NCBI RefSeq assembly: GCF_014486695.1
Contig: NZ_JACTAB010000002.1
Location: 1 to 64,000, forward strand
DNA: 64,000 bases
Direction: 5' to 3'
Source: Flavobacterium buctense
GTDB lineage: Bacteria; Bacteroidota; Bacteroidia; Flavobacteriales; Flavobacteriaceae
Part shown: positions 8,418-16,911 of the stretch, in pieces
Numbering within the stretch: the stretch's first letter is position 1
Layout of the letters: each line of letters begins with the position of its first letter
The notes under the pieces: generated by a model
What the model saw: the letters and a program-made list of their open reading frames with translations, nothing else
What the model was told of the DNA's origin: nothing
Database searches by the model: none
Made by a program: the position numbers and the translations under genes

Positions 8418-9299
8418 CTAATTTCTCTTGTCTTCACCCCAAAGTAATTTGGTTCTAAGTGTCTTGAAAAAGGTCTCTTCCGGAATTTCTACCATATTAA
8501 TATTGAAAGGAGTCTTCTTAATTTTAATAACCGAATTGTTATTGACCGAAGTAATTCTCGAATCCAATGAAACCAAATATTGTGCTTCTCTGCCCGATAC
8601 TTTCAATGTAATTTCAATATTGTCCGGAATAACCAGCGGTCTTGCATTTAAATTATGGGGTGCAATTGGGGTGACGACCAATCCTTTAACTTCAGGGGTC
8701 AAAATTGGTCCGCCACAACTCAAAGAATAGCCGGTTGAACCGGTTGGCGTAGCAATTATTAAACCGTCGGCCCAATAAGAATTCAGATATTCGCCATTCA
8801 AGAATGTTTCAATGGTAATCATTGAAGTGGTGTCTTTTCGGCTTACTGCCACTTCATTCATGGCAAAATTAATATCGATTTCGGCATTGTTAGGTGAGCA
8901 ATCGATAGTTAGTAACGATCGTTCAGATATCGTATATTTTTTTTCCAAAACAATCTGAAGGAATGCCCCGATATTTTCTTTTTGTACTTTAGCTAAAAAC
9001 CCCAATCTTCCGGCATTAACACCTAAAATAGGAATGCCTGAATCACGAACAAAAGTAGCTGCTCTCAAAATAGTTCCGTCACCACCGATACTTATTAAGA
9101 TGTCAAAACTACTGTTCAAATCGGCATGACTGGAAAATGTATTGTATTGTTTTTCAACAATCTTTTCCTCATATAATATTTTCAAAAACTTTTCTTCAAT
9201 GACCATTTCGACATTGTTTCTGTTGAAAAAAACAAAAATATCTTTAATGATAGGCCTTGTGTCGTTTTGATAATATTGTCCGAAGATGGCAACTTTCAT
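8418..9299 (-). CDS. nadK: NAD kinase
   Basis: A 293-residue cytoplasmic enzyme that phosphorylates NAD to NADP. The diagnostic GGDGT loop is at residues 72-76 (ISIGGDGTILRAA) with the conserved NAGRLGFLA just after. The second part contains the NE/D motif region (FAMNEVAVSR) and DGLIIATPTGSTGYSLS. Length is typical. It follows the CBS-domain gene after 138 noncoding bases and precedes DUF6089, all on the minus strand. Confidence 0.97.
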   Translation of the reverse strand: MKVAIFGQYYQNDTRPIIKDIFVFFNRNNVEMVIEEKFLKILYEEKIVEKQYNTFSSHADLNSSFDILISIGGDGTILRAATFVRDSGIPILGVNAGRLGFLAKVQKENIGAFLQIVLEKKYTISERSLLTIDCSPNNAEIDINFAMNEVAVSRKDTTSMITIETFLNGEYLNSYWADGLIIATPTGSTGYSLSCGGPILTPEVKGLVVTPIAPHNLNARPLVIPDNIEITLKVSGREAQYLVSLDSRITSVNNNSVIKIKKTPFNINMVEIPEETFFKTLRTKLLWGEDKRN

Positions 9300-9437
9300 G
9301 ATAATAAGAATTTTTTCCGGTACGTTCCGAACAGTTCGTCTTCGCCTCGGGTCAGAATTCAGACTTCAGACTTCAGAACTGCAATTTCGATTTTTCAACC
9401 TTCTGCTTTCCGCCACCTGTTTTCTGTCTTCTATTTT
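9300..9437. other. Spacer between the CBS gene and nadK with triplicated TTCAGAC words
   Basis: 138 noncoding bases. At 9358-9378 the 7-base word TTCAGAC is present twice and then once as TTCAGAA. The rest is rich in TTC/CTT words. I see no promoter with both boxes and no terminator. It resembles the other word-repeat spacers noted at 15546-15627, 38171-38252 and 46771-46866. Confidence 0.5.
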
Positions 9438-10097
9438 TTACATATTTAAATATTTATCCAAGTATTCAGAACGCTCTTTTAAATTGTTCAAATAGTTGTC
9501 TTCATGGTGTTCCGAAATGATATCGTAATTATAGCGACGAAACGTTTGGATGATTTCATTCATGCCACCAAGGGTAATTTTAACGGTAACTTGTACTTTC
9601 TCAGCATTTGCTTCTGAAACAAACAACCCTAAAAGTTTTCCGTTATTGCTTTCTACAATCTGTGCTATCTGACTCATTGAATAATCATTGATTGATTTTT
9701 CAACCACAATAATACCACCGGTTTCTTTTAAGAAAGGGGTTTCGTTTAAAAACTTGATAACATCAGTGATTTCATAATAACCAACATATTTATTGGCTTC
9801 ATCTAAAATCGGAACCAAATTAGCATTGTTTCGGGCAAAAACTTCTAAAACATCCAGCCAAACCATGGCGTTTCTAACAAAAAAACCTTCTAGAGCATAC
9901 CGATAATCAGCGATGCTTTTCTCCGTTTCAAATGTTTCTGCATCGACAGAAGAGATGGAGCCCAAATAAACACCATGATCTAAAACCGGGAAATGGGAAA
10001 ATGTACTGTCAGCAAAAAAATCTTGAATTTCTGCTACGGTCTCTTGGCTCGAAAAAGGTTTAAAATCGTTGTTGATGTATTCTGAAAGTTCTCTCAT
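9438..10097 (-). CDS. CBS domain-containing protein
   Basis: A 219-residue soluble protein with two CBS modules (about residues 1-60 and 70-125), which usually bind adenine nucleotides, followed by a C-terminal part (about 130-200) that resembles an ACT-like regulatory fold. It has no attached enzyme or transporter domain, so it probably acts as a stand-alone energy sensor. It is the first gene of the nadK-DUF6089-uppS-bamA run and is divergent from pdxJ. The target it regulates cannot be read from the sequence. Confidence 0.88.
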   Translation of the reverse strand: MRELSEYINNDFKPFSSQETVAEIQDFFADSTFSHFPVLDHGVYLGSISSVDAETFETEKSIADYRYALEGFFVRNAMVWLDVLEVFARNNANLVPILDEANKYVGYYEITDVIKFLNETPFLKETGGIIVVEKSINDYSMSQIAQIVESNNGKLLGLFVSEANAEKVQVTVKITLGGMNEIIQTFRRYNYDIISEHHEDNYLNNLKERSEYLDKYLNM

Positions 10098-10254
10098 GGA
10101 TTCTTTTCTTTAGCGACTGCAAAATAATCAAATTTTGGGACATGTATGCTTGGTTAACTTTGTATTTTTGTGTAAAAATTAATTTACCTCAAATTAGCAA
10201 ATGGTTTCTGTTTTAAACAAAAAAATTTGTGAATTAGCGGTTAAAAAATAAAGC

Positions 10255-10968
10255 ATGACAAAATTAAGCGTAAACATTAATAAAATAGCCACTTTACGTA
10301 ATGCTCGCGGTGGTAATGTACCCGATTTATTGCAAGTAGCTAAAGACATTCAGCAATTCGGAGCACAAGGAATCACCATTCATCCTAGACCGGATGAAAG
10401 ACACATACGCTACCAAGACGCTCGAGATTTAAAAGCCATTGTGTACACCGAATTTAACATTGAAGGCAATCCGCAACACAATTTTATTGATTTGGTGTTA
10501 GAATGCAAACCTGACCAAGTTACATTAGTTCCCGATGCGATTGGTGCGATTACTTCCTCTGCTGGTTGGGACACGATTAAGTTTCAAAATTATTTAACTG
10601 AGGTGATTGCCGAATTCAAAAGAAACGGAATCAGAACTTCCATTTTTGTCGACCCAATTTCAGCTGTGATTGAAGGTGCCCAAAAAACCGGAACAGACAG
10701 AATCGAATTGTATACCGAAGAATTCGCACACCAATACAGTTTGGGCAATAAAGCGGGTATCGAACCTTATGTTAAAGCAGCAGTTTTGGCTAATGAATTA
10801 GGTTTAGGGATTAACGCCGGGCATGATTTAAGTTTGGATAACATCAAATTCTTCAAAGAAAATATTCCGGGATTATTGGAGGTTTCTATAGGTCATGCTT
10901 TGATTTCAGAAGCTTTATATCTCGGCTTGGACAATGTGGTGAATATGTATTTGCAAAAATTAAAATAG
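10255..10968 (+). CDS. pdxJ: Pyridoxine 5'-phosphate synthase
   Basis: A 237-residue TIM-barrel enzyme that condenses 1-deoxyxylulose 5-phosphate with 3-amino-2-oxopropyl phosphate in the DXP-dependent vitamin B6 pathway. The landmarks are [17 protein letters not shown] at the N-terminus, the active-site loop [14 protein letters not shown] (about 40-53) and [13 protein letters not shown] near residue 195. A -7-like TATTTTTG lies at 10163-10170 with TTTTG 25 bases before it, slightly too far for a confident promoter. The stop codon abuts the ATG of the hydrolase, so the two genes form an operon. Confidence 0.97.
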   Translation: MTKLSVNINKIATLRNARGGNVPDLLQVAKDIQQFGAQGITIHPRPDERHIRYQDARDLKAIVYTEFNIEGNPQHNFIDLVLECKPDQVTLVPDAIGAITSSAGWDTIKFQNYLTEVIAEFKRNGIRTSIFVDPISAVIEGAQKTGTDRIELYTEEFAHQYSLGNKAGIEPYVKAAVLANELGLGINAGHDLSLDNIKFFKENIPGLLEVSIGHALISEALYLGLDNVVNMYLQKLK

Positions 10969-11730
10969 ATGTTACATTCAAGAATCGAAGGCGAAGGTAA
11001 GCCGCTTTTAATTGTCCACGGTTTTTTAGGCATGAGTGACAACTGGAAATCATTTGGTTCCCTTTATGCTGCCGAAGGTTTTCAAGTGCACATGCTCGAC
11101 TTGCGCAATCATGGTAAAAGTTTCCATTCAGATGATTTTAATTATACGGTTATGGCGAATGACATTTTGGAGTATTGCCAACAGTATAATTTAAAAGACA
11201 TTTCCATAATAGGTCATTCTATGGGTGGAAAAGTTGCTATGCTTTTGGCAACTACCTATCCTGATTTAGTTGAAAAATTAATTGTTGCCGACATTGGTCC
11301 TAAATATTATGCGCCACATCATCAAGACATTTTAGCCGGATTGAATGCGGTAGATTTTAGTGTTAAACCAGACAGAGCAACAGTTGAAGAAACTTTGTTT
11401 CCTTTCATCCCCGATTTTGGTACACGCCAATTTTTAATGAAAAACCTATATTGGATTGAACCCGGACAATTGGCATTTCGATTTAATTTAGCTGTTTTTA
11501 ATGCCAAAATTGAAACGATAGGAGAAGCATTGTCGCCCGAAAAGCATTTTGATAAATCAACTATGTTCATTCGTGGCGGAAACTCAAAATACATTTTAGA
11601 TTCAGATATAAATGAAATTCAAAAGCAGTTTCCTGATTTTAAATTAATAACCATTCCCAATGTTGGGCATTGGCTTCATGCTGAAAATCCAACATCATTT
11701 TTTGAAGAAACTTTGAAGTTTTTAAAATAA
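10969..11730 (+). CDS. Alpha/beta fold hydrolase (YbfF-like esterase)
   Basis: A 253-residue cytoplasmic hydrolase. The nucleophile elbow is GHSMGG (Ser84), the oxyanion-hole region is VHGFLGMSDNW (16-26), and the probable catalytic His is in VGHWLHAENP near the C-terminus. It most resembles the YbfF/acyl-CoA esterase group, but the substrate is unknown. The ATG directly follows the pdxJ TAG with no spacer, indicating translational coupling. A strong bidirectional terminator follows. Confidence 0.9.
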   Translation: MLHSRIEGEGKPLLIVHGFLGMSDNWKSFGSLYAAEGFQVHMLDLRNHGKSFHSDDFNYTVMANDILEYCQQYNLKDISIIGHSMGGKVAMLLATTYPDLVEKLIVADIGPKYYAPHHQDILAGLNAVDFSVKPDRATVEETLFPFIPDFGTRQFLMKNLYWIEPGQLAFRFNLAVFNAKIETIGEALSPEKHFDKSTMFIRGGNSKYILDSDINEIQKQFPDFKLITIPNVGHWLHAENPTSFFEETLKFLK

Positions 11731-11763
11731 AAAAACGCCCATTCAATTTGAATGGGCGTTTAT
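11731..11763. terminator. Bidirectional terminator between convergent genes
   Basis: An 11-13-bp stem AACGCCCATTC/GAATGGGCGTT (11734-11744 with 11750-11760) with A-rich and T-rich flanks on either side. It can end both the hydrolase gene (plus) and the type A secreted protein (minus). Confidence 0.88.
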
Positions 11764-11782
11764 AATATTCTATTAAAATAAT

Positions 11783-12685
11783 TTAGCTTTTGATAAATTT
11801 CTTAACAACTTTACCAGAATCTGTATTGATGTTCATAAAGTAAACTCCTGAATTTAAATCAGAAACATTTAACTGAACTTCAGATAGGTTATTTACGCTA
11901 AGTGTTTTAACGATTCTTCCATTAATATCAGTAACGTTAACATCAGTTAAAAGAACATTGTAGTTGTTGGAAACATTAATTACATTGTCAACAGGGTTTG
12001 GATAAGTGCTGAACTTGTTAGCTAAAGATTCGTTAACGCCTAATGCTGTTGTAGTTACAGAAAAATCATCTACCATAAATCCAAATTGGTCAGCAGAAAC
12101 ACAACGGATAGCTATGTATACAGCTTGGCCATTATATGCACTTAAATCATAAGTGTACTCATTGTAAACTCCAAATAAAGTCATTTCAACTGCACTCAAA
12201 GGAACGAAACTTGCTACAGCAGTAGTTCCTGTTGAAACAAAAACTTGAAACTCTTCTGCGGCATAGGTTGCATCACAAGATTTAGCCCAAAATGACACAG
12301 TGTTTTCAGAAGCAGCTAAAGTAATTTGAGGTGTAATTAACCAGTCGTCATTAGTTGGGAAAGTTGCGTTTGGAACGGCTGCAATACAAGCCATTGCTTT
12401 TTGACCTGAACGAGCAGCCCAGTTACTAGTTGCACTAGGTACTAAAGCAGGAGTTACAGCGGTTGAGTTAAAAACGATGTAAGCCATAGCAGTTCCTGAA
12501 TTGGTAAAAGTTGTTCCACCGCCAAAACCATAAGTTGGTCTCAAGTCTATATCGGTTAGCGTCCAGTTTCCAACACTTGCCTTAGCAAAGTTTGTGTATG
12601 AATCAAAGTTATCTTCGAAAAGAACAGTTTGAGCATTTGCTCCTAAACTACCAATAAATAAAAAAGAAAGTAATAATTTTTTCAT
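11783..12685 (-). CDS. Secreted choice-of-anchor-J protein with T9SS type A sorting domain
   Basis: A 300-residue exported protein. It has a signal peptide (MKKLLLSFLFIGSLGANA), then a jelly-roll domain of the cleaved-adhesin/choice-of-anchor J type (about 22-210, FEDNFDSYTNF... NDDWLITPQI... VSFWAKS), then a type A C-terminal domain from about 222 (STYPNPVDN... GVYFMNI... KKFIKS). The last part directs transport through the type IX secretion system and is removed or linked to a lipid anchor. The cargo's binding partner is unknown. A good Bacteroidetes promoter precedes it and a shared terminator follows. Confidence 0.9.
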   Translation of the reverse strand: MKKLLLSFLFIGSLGANAQTVLFEDNFDSYTNFAKASVGNWTLTDIDLRPTYGFGGGTTFTNSGTAMAYIVFNSTAVTPALVPSATSNWAARSGQKAMACIAAVPNATFPTNDDWLITPQITLAASENTVSFWAKSCDATYAAEEFQVFVSTGTTAVASFVPLSAVEMTLFGVYNEYTYDLSAYNGQAVYIAIRCVSADQFGFMVDDFSVTTTALGVNESLANKFSTYPNPVDNVINVSNNYNVLLTDVNVTDINGRIVKTLSVNNLSEVQLNVSDLNSGVYFMNINTDSGKVVKKFIKS

Positions 12686-12714
12686 ATATGTTTTTATTAA
12701 AAAGTTAATTGCAA

Positions 12715-12745
12715 CAAATATAGTAATATATTTTTTAAATTCAAA
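12715..12745 (-). promoter_or_regulatory. Bacteroidetes-type promoter for the type A secreted protein
   Basis: On the minus strand TTTG (12742-12745) is followed after 19 bases by TATATTTG (12715-12722), matching TTTG-N17..23-TAnnTTTG. It lies about 30 bases before the start codon at 12685. Confidence 0.72.
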
Positions 12746-12899
12746 AAATTAACTTTTATGTAGCGTTAAATCTTTTTATAAAGAAGCTTTATAAGCATTG
12801 TGATAAATGGTAAAACAATTAAAAAGGCACAAAATAAAATGGAAACTCTTGGTAAATTGATTTTTTTTCGCAAATTTGAAAGTCAGAAAATTAATTCCA

Positions 12900-13244
12900 A
12901 TGAAACTAATCCTTAGAATACTAGTCACGGCACTTTTGGTAATGGCAATCGCCTATTTAATGAAAGGCGTAATCATCGATGAATTCACCACAGCTCTAAC
13001 AGTTGCCATTGTTTTGGGATTGTTGAACTTCTTTGTAAAACCCATTTTGGTATTGTTTACTTTACCGGTGACTTTTTTCACATTAGGCTTGTTTTTACTG
13101 GTAATCAACGCTGTTATCATTTTGCTTTGCGACGAGTTTGTCGATGGGTTTTCGGTTAGTTCCTTCTGGACAGCCATGCTCTTTAGCATCATCTTATCGC
13201 TTTCGCAATCATTGGTTTACCAAATCACAGGCGACACAAAATAA
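12900..13244 (+). CDS. Phage holin family (superfamily IV-like) small membrane protein
   Basis: A 114-residue integral membrane protein with about four hydrophobic segments. The ATG at 12900 is preferred. An upstream in-frame TTG at 12876 would add only eight polar residues. The pattern GLLNFFVKPILVLFTLPVTFFTLGLF is typical of the 'phage holin family / YvlD-like' proteins of chromosomal origin, whose role is unknown. No phage genes are nearby, so a lysis function is not implied. tig follows after 91 bases, with its own promoter. Confidence 0.85.
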   Translation: MKLILRILVTALLVMAIAYLMKGVIIDEFTTALTVAIVLGLLNFFVKPILVLFTLPVTFFTLGLFLLVINAVIILLCDEFVDGFSVSSFWTAMLFSIILSLSQSLVYQITGDTK

Positions 13245-13271
13245 AGAGCTAAAAATCAATAAAATAAAAAC

Positions 13272-13302
13272 TTGGTTGGGTTGCAGAAATGTTTTAATTT
13301 TG
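13272..13302 (+). promoter_or_regulatory. Promoter for tig, embedded in a 10-bp inverted repeat
   Basis: TTG (13272-13274), a 20-base spacer and TAATTTTG (13295-13302) match the Bacteroidetes housekeeping pattern. The -7 element lies in the loop and right edge of a perfect inverted repeat, TTGGGTTGCA (13276-13285) with TGCAACCCAA (13301-13310). The repeat could be an operator, or a terminator of the previous gene, since TTTT follows it. Confidence 0.7.
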
Positions 13303-13335
13303 CAACCCAATTTTAGTATGTAAAAAACACAAGAA

Positions 13336-14670
13336 ATGAACATCACAAGAAATAATGTAGACGCATTAAATGCTGTAGTTACTGTTGAAGTATCAAAATC
13401 GGATTACGCAGAAAAAGTAGAGAAAGTTTTAGCAGATTACAGAAAAAATGCTGCTATTCCCGGATTCAGAAAAGGTGCCGTGCCAATGAGTTTAATCCAC
13501 AAACAATATGGTAAAGCCGTATTGTTGGATGAAGTAAACAAACTGCTACAAGACAATTTAAACAAATATTTAGTAGAAGAAAAATTAGATATCCTTGGCA
13601 ATCCTTTACCAAAAGTAACCGAAGACTTCAATTGGGAAGTTGAAGATTATAAATTCGAATTCGAATTAGGGTTAGCACCGGAATTTAGCGTTGATTTAAG
13701 TGCCAAAAACGATGTGGTGCAATACAAAATCATCGCCGATGACAAAATGTTAAACGACCAAGTAGCTCGTATCCAAAAACAATACGGAAAACTAATCGCC
13801 AAAGATACGGTTGAAGAAGGAAACGACGTTTCAGGTATTTTCGCCAACGAAGAAAAAGGCATCAACAACAGAACAACTTTATCGTTAGACGTTTTCGCCG
13901 ATAAGAAAACGGCAAAAGCTTTCATCGGTAAAAAAGTAGGCGATGTAGTGACGTTAAAAACCAAAGGTTTATTCGATGACGACCACAAACTAATGGATTT
14001 CTTAGCTGTAGGACACGATGATGTTCACGGTTTAGATATCGAAGTAACTTTCACTATAGACGAAGTAACCACACACGAACCGGCTGTTTTAGACCAAGAA
14101 TTATTCGATAAATTATTCGGGCCAAAAGTAGTAACGTCAGTTGCAGAGTTAAAAGCGAAAATCAAAGAAGACGCCGAGAAACAATTCGCCCAACAAGCCG
14201 ATCAAAAATTCTTAAACGATGTGACCGAGTCATTAATCGCCAACACGAAGTTTGATTTACCGGCAAGTTTCTTAAAAAAATGGATTCAATCCGCAGGCGA
14301 AAATCCATTAAGCGCTGAAGAAGCTGAAGCAGAATACGCCAAATCTGAAAACGGTTTGCGTTACCAATTAATCGAAGGCAAAATCATCAACGAAAATGGT
14401 CTGCAAATCACTTTCGAAGACTTAAAAACCTACACCACCGAAATCATCAAAAAACAAATGGCGCAATTCGGACAAATGGATCCAAGTGATGAAGATGTTC
14501 AAGGAATTGTAGCCCGCGTAATGTCAAACCAAGACGAAGTACGTCGTTTGTCAGAGCAAGTAATGAACGAAAAAATGTTGAACTTATTCAAAGACAAAGT
14601 AAAAACCAAGTCAAAAGAAGTAAGCTACGACGAGTTCATCAAAGCAATGTATGGTGAATTAAAACACTAA
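13336..14670 (+). CDS. tig: Trigger factor (ribosome-associated chaperone)
   Basis: A 444-residue protein that binds at the ribosomal exit tunnel and folds nascent chains. The ribosome-binding N-terminal domain is clear, with the signature GFRKGAVP near residue 45. The middle region (about 155-250) corresponds to the FKBP-like position but is divergent. The C-terminal helical chaperone arms follow (about 260-440). It stands directly before clpP and clpX, the same tig-clpP-clpX order found in many bacteria. It has its own promoter and terminator here. Confidence 0.96.
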   Translation: MNITRNNVDALNAVVTVEVSKSDYAEKVEKVLADYRKNAAIPGFRKGAVPMSLIHKQYGKAVLLDEVNKLLQDNLNKYLVEEKLDILGNPLPKVTEDFNWEVEDYKFEFELGLAPEFSVDLSAKNDVVQYKIIADDKMLNDQVARIQKQYGKLIAKDTVEEGNDVSGIFANEEKGINNRTTLSLDVFADKKTAKAFIGKKVGDVVTLKTKGLFDDDHKLMDFLAVGHDDVHGLDIEVTFTIDEVTTHEPAVLDQELFDKLFGPKVVTSVAELKAKIKEDAEKQFAQQADQKFLNDVTESLIANTKFDLPASFLKKWIQSAGENPLSAEEAEAEYAKSENGLRYQLIEGKIINENGLQITFEDLKTYTTEIIKKQMAQFGQMDPSDEDVQGIVARVMSNQDEVRRLSEQVMNEKMLNLFKDKVKTKSKEVSYDEFIKAMYGELKH

Positions 14671-14691
14671 TAAGATATTTTACTATATTTG

Positions 14692-14718
14692 AGCGTCAAA
14701 GTAATTTGGCGCTTTTTT
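14692..14718 (+). terminator. Terminator after tig
   Basis: A 9-bp stem AGCGTCAAA/TTTGGCGCT (14692-14700 with 14705-14713) closes a GTAA loop and runs into TTTTTT. It separates tig from clpP. Confidence 0.88.
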
Positions 14719-14727
14719 ATTTGAAGC

Positions 14728-14784
14728 TTTTTCCCGCTTTCCGCGCTACATGGTAGCTTGCTGCAATCGGGGCTAGGGTTTTAG
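14728..14784. repeat. Intergenic repeat element, copy 2
   Basis: An inverted-orientation copy of the element at 1672-1723: TTTTCCCGCTTTCCGCG..., a perfect central hairpin GCTAC-ATG-GTAGC (14745-14757), then CTGCAATCGGGGCTAG. It lies just after the tig terminator and ahead of clpP. Between 14785 and 14885 there is otherwise only AT-rich sequence with repeated TAATT/ATTTATAATT words (14849-14880) and a possible -7 box TAAGTTTG (14832-14839). Confidence 0.72.
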
Positions 14785-14885
14785 TTTAAAGCGACACATT
14801 GTCACCTTAAAAATAAGGCACGAACTTTGACTAAGTTTGAGAGTAATTTATAATTCATAATTTAAAATTTATAATTTCATTTAAT

Positions 14886-15542
14886 ATGGACTACGGAAAA
14901 GAATTTAAAAAATTTGCTACCAAAAAACACGGCGTAAACAGTATGTATTACGATAAAATCGTGAGTAGCATGACACCTTATATTATTGAAGAACGCCAAA
15001 TGAATATCTCGCAACTCGACGTATTCTCCCGTTTGATGATGGACAGAATCATCTTTATGGGCACCGGAGTTGACGATTATATGGCCAACATCATCCAAGC
15101 ACAATTGTTGTTTTTGGAAAGTGTTGATGCTTCTAAAGACATCCAAATCTATATCAACTCTCCGGGCGGAAGTGTGTATGCCGGTTTAGGAATTTACGAC
15201 ACCATGCAATACATCCGACCTGATGTAGCCACCATCTGTACCGGAATGGCAGCTTCAATGGGAGCCGTTTTACTATGTGCCGGAGCTGCAGGAAAACGTT
15301 CGGCATTACCTCATTCAAGAGTCATGATTCACCAACCGTCAGGCGGCGCGTCAGGTGTGGCCACCGATATGGAAATCAACTTAAAAGAAATGTTGAAACT
15401 GAAAGACGAATTGTATCAAATCATTTCACACCATTCAGGACAAACGTTCGATAAAGTACACAAAGACTCAGAACGCGATTACTGGATGATTGCCGATGAA
15501 GCGAAGGAATACGGAATGATTGATGAAGTGTTAAGAAGATAA
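14886..15542 (+). CDS. clpP: ATP-dependent Clp protease proteolytic subunit
   Basis: A 218-residue serine peptidase that forms the tetradecameric barrel of the ClpXP protease. The catalytic triad is fully visible: Ser124 in GMAASMGAV, His149 in MIHQPSGG and Asp198 in SERDYW. The spacing is the same as in E. coli ClpP (25 and 49 residues). The N-terminus is about 25 residues longer than the mature enzyme and probably includes a propeptide. clpX follows 92 bases downstream beyond a word-repeat spacer. Confidence 0.97.
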   Translation: MDYGKEFKKFATKKHGVNSMYYDKIVSSMTPYIIEERQMNISQLDVFSRLMMDRIIFMGTGVDDYMANIIQAQLLFLESVDASKDIQIYINSPGGSVYAGLGIYDTMQYIRPDVATICTGMAASMGAVLLCAGAAGKRSALPHSRVMIHQPSGGASGVATDMEINLKEMLKLKDELYQIISHHSGQTFDKVHKDSERDYWMIADEAKEYGMIDEVLRR

Positions 15543-15545
15543 TTC

Positions 15546-15627
15546 AGGCGCTGAGGCACTAAGGTTCTAAGGCACTGAGAAATCAGAAACCTTAGAACCT
15601 TAGAACCTTAGAATCTTAGAACCTTAA
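15546..15627. repeat. Tandem CCTTAGAA array with 14-bp hairpin between clpP and clpX
   Basis: From 15590 to 15625 the octamer CCTTAGAA is repeated about four and a half times with one base change. The first copies pair perfectly with CTAAGGTTCTAAGG at 15559-15572 (14 bp, with 15590-15603). The 17-base loop itself contains CTGA-GAAA-TCAG. It ends 8 bases before the clpX ATG, so it would sit in the clpP-clpX transcript. Confidence 0.8.
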
Positions 15628-15634
15628 AAAAATA

Positions 15635-16867
15635 ATGGCAAAACAAGTTTTAGAATGTTCCTTTTGTGGACGAAAAAAACCGGAAACCAATTTATTGATC
15701 GCCGGAATAAATGCGCATGTTTGTGATCGATGTATTGAGCAGGCACACGGAATAGTTTTAGAAGAATTAAAAAGCTCAGGAGGCATAAAACCCTCAGCCG
15801 ATTTGGTGTTGAAAAAGCCAAAGGAAATCCGAGCGTTTTTGGATCAATACGTTATCGGGCAAGACCAAACTAAGAAAGTGATGTCGGTTGCCGTTTACAA
15901 TCACTACAAAAGATTGATGCAACTCCAACACGAAGAAGACGTTGAGATTGAAAAATCAAATATCATTATGGTCGGGCAAACCGGAACCGGAAAAACATTG
16001 GTGGCGAAAACCATCGCGAAAATGTTAGACGTTCCTTTAGCCATCGTTGACGCAACTGTATTGACAGAAGCCGGTTATGTTGGAGAAGATGTAGAAAGCA
16101 TTTTAACACGTCTTTTACAAGCCGCCGATTACGATGTGCCCAAAGCAGAAAGAGGTATAGTTTTTATTGACGAAATCGATAAGATTGCCCGAAAAAGCGA
16201 CAATCCATCTATCACTCGAGATGTTTCGGGTGAAGGTGTGCAACAAGCTTTACTGAAATTGTTGGAAGGAACGATGGTAAACGTACCGCCAAAAGGTGGT
16301 AGAAAACATCCCGACCAAAAATTCGTTGAAGTCAATACCAAAGACATATTGTTCATCGCCGGTGGCGCTTTTGATGGTGTCGAAAGAATCATTTCTAAAC
16401 GATTAAACCGTCAAGCAGTTGGTTACAATACTTCAAAAAATGCAGAAGGCATTGACAAAGACAATTTGTTGCAATATATCATTCCGAAAGACATCAAAGA
16501 TTTTGGCTTAATTCCGGAAATTATTGGTCGTTTGCCTGTGTTAACGCACATGGATCCATTAGATAAAGAAACGTTAAGAGCCATTTTAACCGAGCCGAAA
16601 AATGCCTTAATCAAACAATACGAAAAGCTATTCGCGATGGATGACGTGAAATTCACCATCACCAACGAAGCTTTAGATTATATAGTAGAGAAAGCTTTAG
16701 AATACAAACTCGGTGCTCGTGGGTTGCGTTCTCTTTGCGAAGCGATACTAACTGATGCGATGTACGACTTACCAAGTTCAGACGAAAAAGAACTCCACAT
16801 CGACTTAGAATATACACACGATGCGTTGACCAAAAACTTATTGAAACGTTTAGAAATAGCGTCATAA
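15635..16867 (+). CDS. clpX: ATP-dependent Clp protease ATP-binding subunit ClpX
   Basis: A 410-residue AAA+ unfoldase that delivers substrates to ClpP. The N-terminal zinc-binding domain has Cys8, Cys11, Cys30 and Cys33. Walker A is GQTGTGKT (114-121), Walker B is IVFIDEIDK, and the sensor and RKH/pore-loop regions typical of ClpX follow. Length is typical. The gene lies downstream of clpP on the same strand, separated by the CCTTAGAA array, and ends at a symmetric terminator. Confidence 0.97.
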   Translation: MAKQVLECSFCGRKKPETNLLIAGINAHVCDRCIEQAHGIVLEELKSSGGIKPSADLVLKKPKEIRAFLDQYVIGQDQTKKVMSVAVYNHYKRLMQLQHEEDVEIEKSNIIMVGQTGTGKTLVAKTIAKMLDVPLAIVDATVLTEAGYVGEDVESILTRLLQAADYDVPKAERGIVFIDEIDKIARKSDNPSITRDVSGEGVQQALLKLLEGTMVNVPPKGGRKHPDQKFVEVNTKDILFIAGGAFDGVERIISKRLNRQAVGYNTSKNAEGIDKDNLLQYIIPKDIKDFGLIPEIIGRLPVLTHMDPLDKETLRAILTEPKNALIKQYEKLFAMDDVKFTITNEALDYIVEKALEYKLGARGLRSLCEAILTDAMYDLPSSDEKELHIDLEYTHDALTKNLLKRLEIAS

Positions 16868-16896
16868 AAAAATCCCTCAATTTGAGGGATTTTTTA
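16868..16896. terminator. Bidirectional terminator between clpX and the receptor gene
   Basis: A long stem AAAAATCCCTCAA/TTGAGGGATTTTT (16868-16880 with 16882-16894) with A-run and T-run flanks serves the convergent clpX and outer-membrane receptor genes. Confidence 0.88.
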
Positions 16897-16911
16897 GTTT
16901 TTATACATTCC

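Noticed and set aside
10134..10170. pdxJ promoter TTTTG-N25-TATTTTTG
   Set aside because: The spacing is longer than the known 17-23 bases, so it was mentioned but not listed as a feature.
12900..13244. Holin-like protein as a sign of a prophage
   Set aside because: No other phage gene is near, and such proteins are common in bacterial chromosomes.
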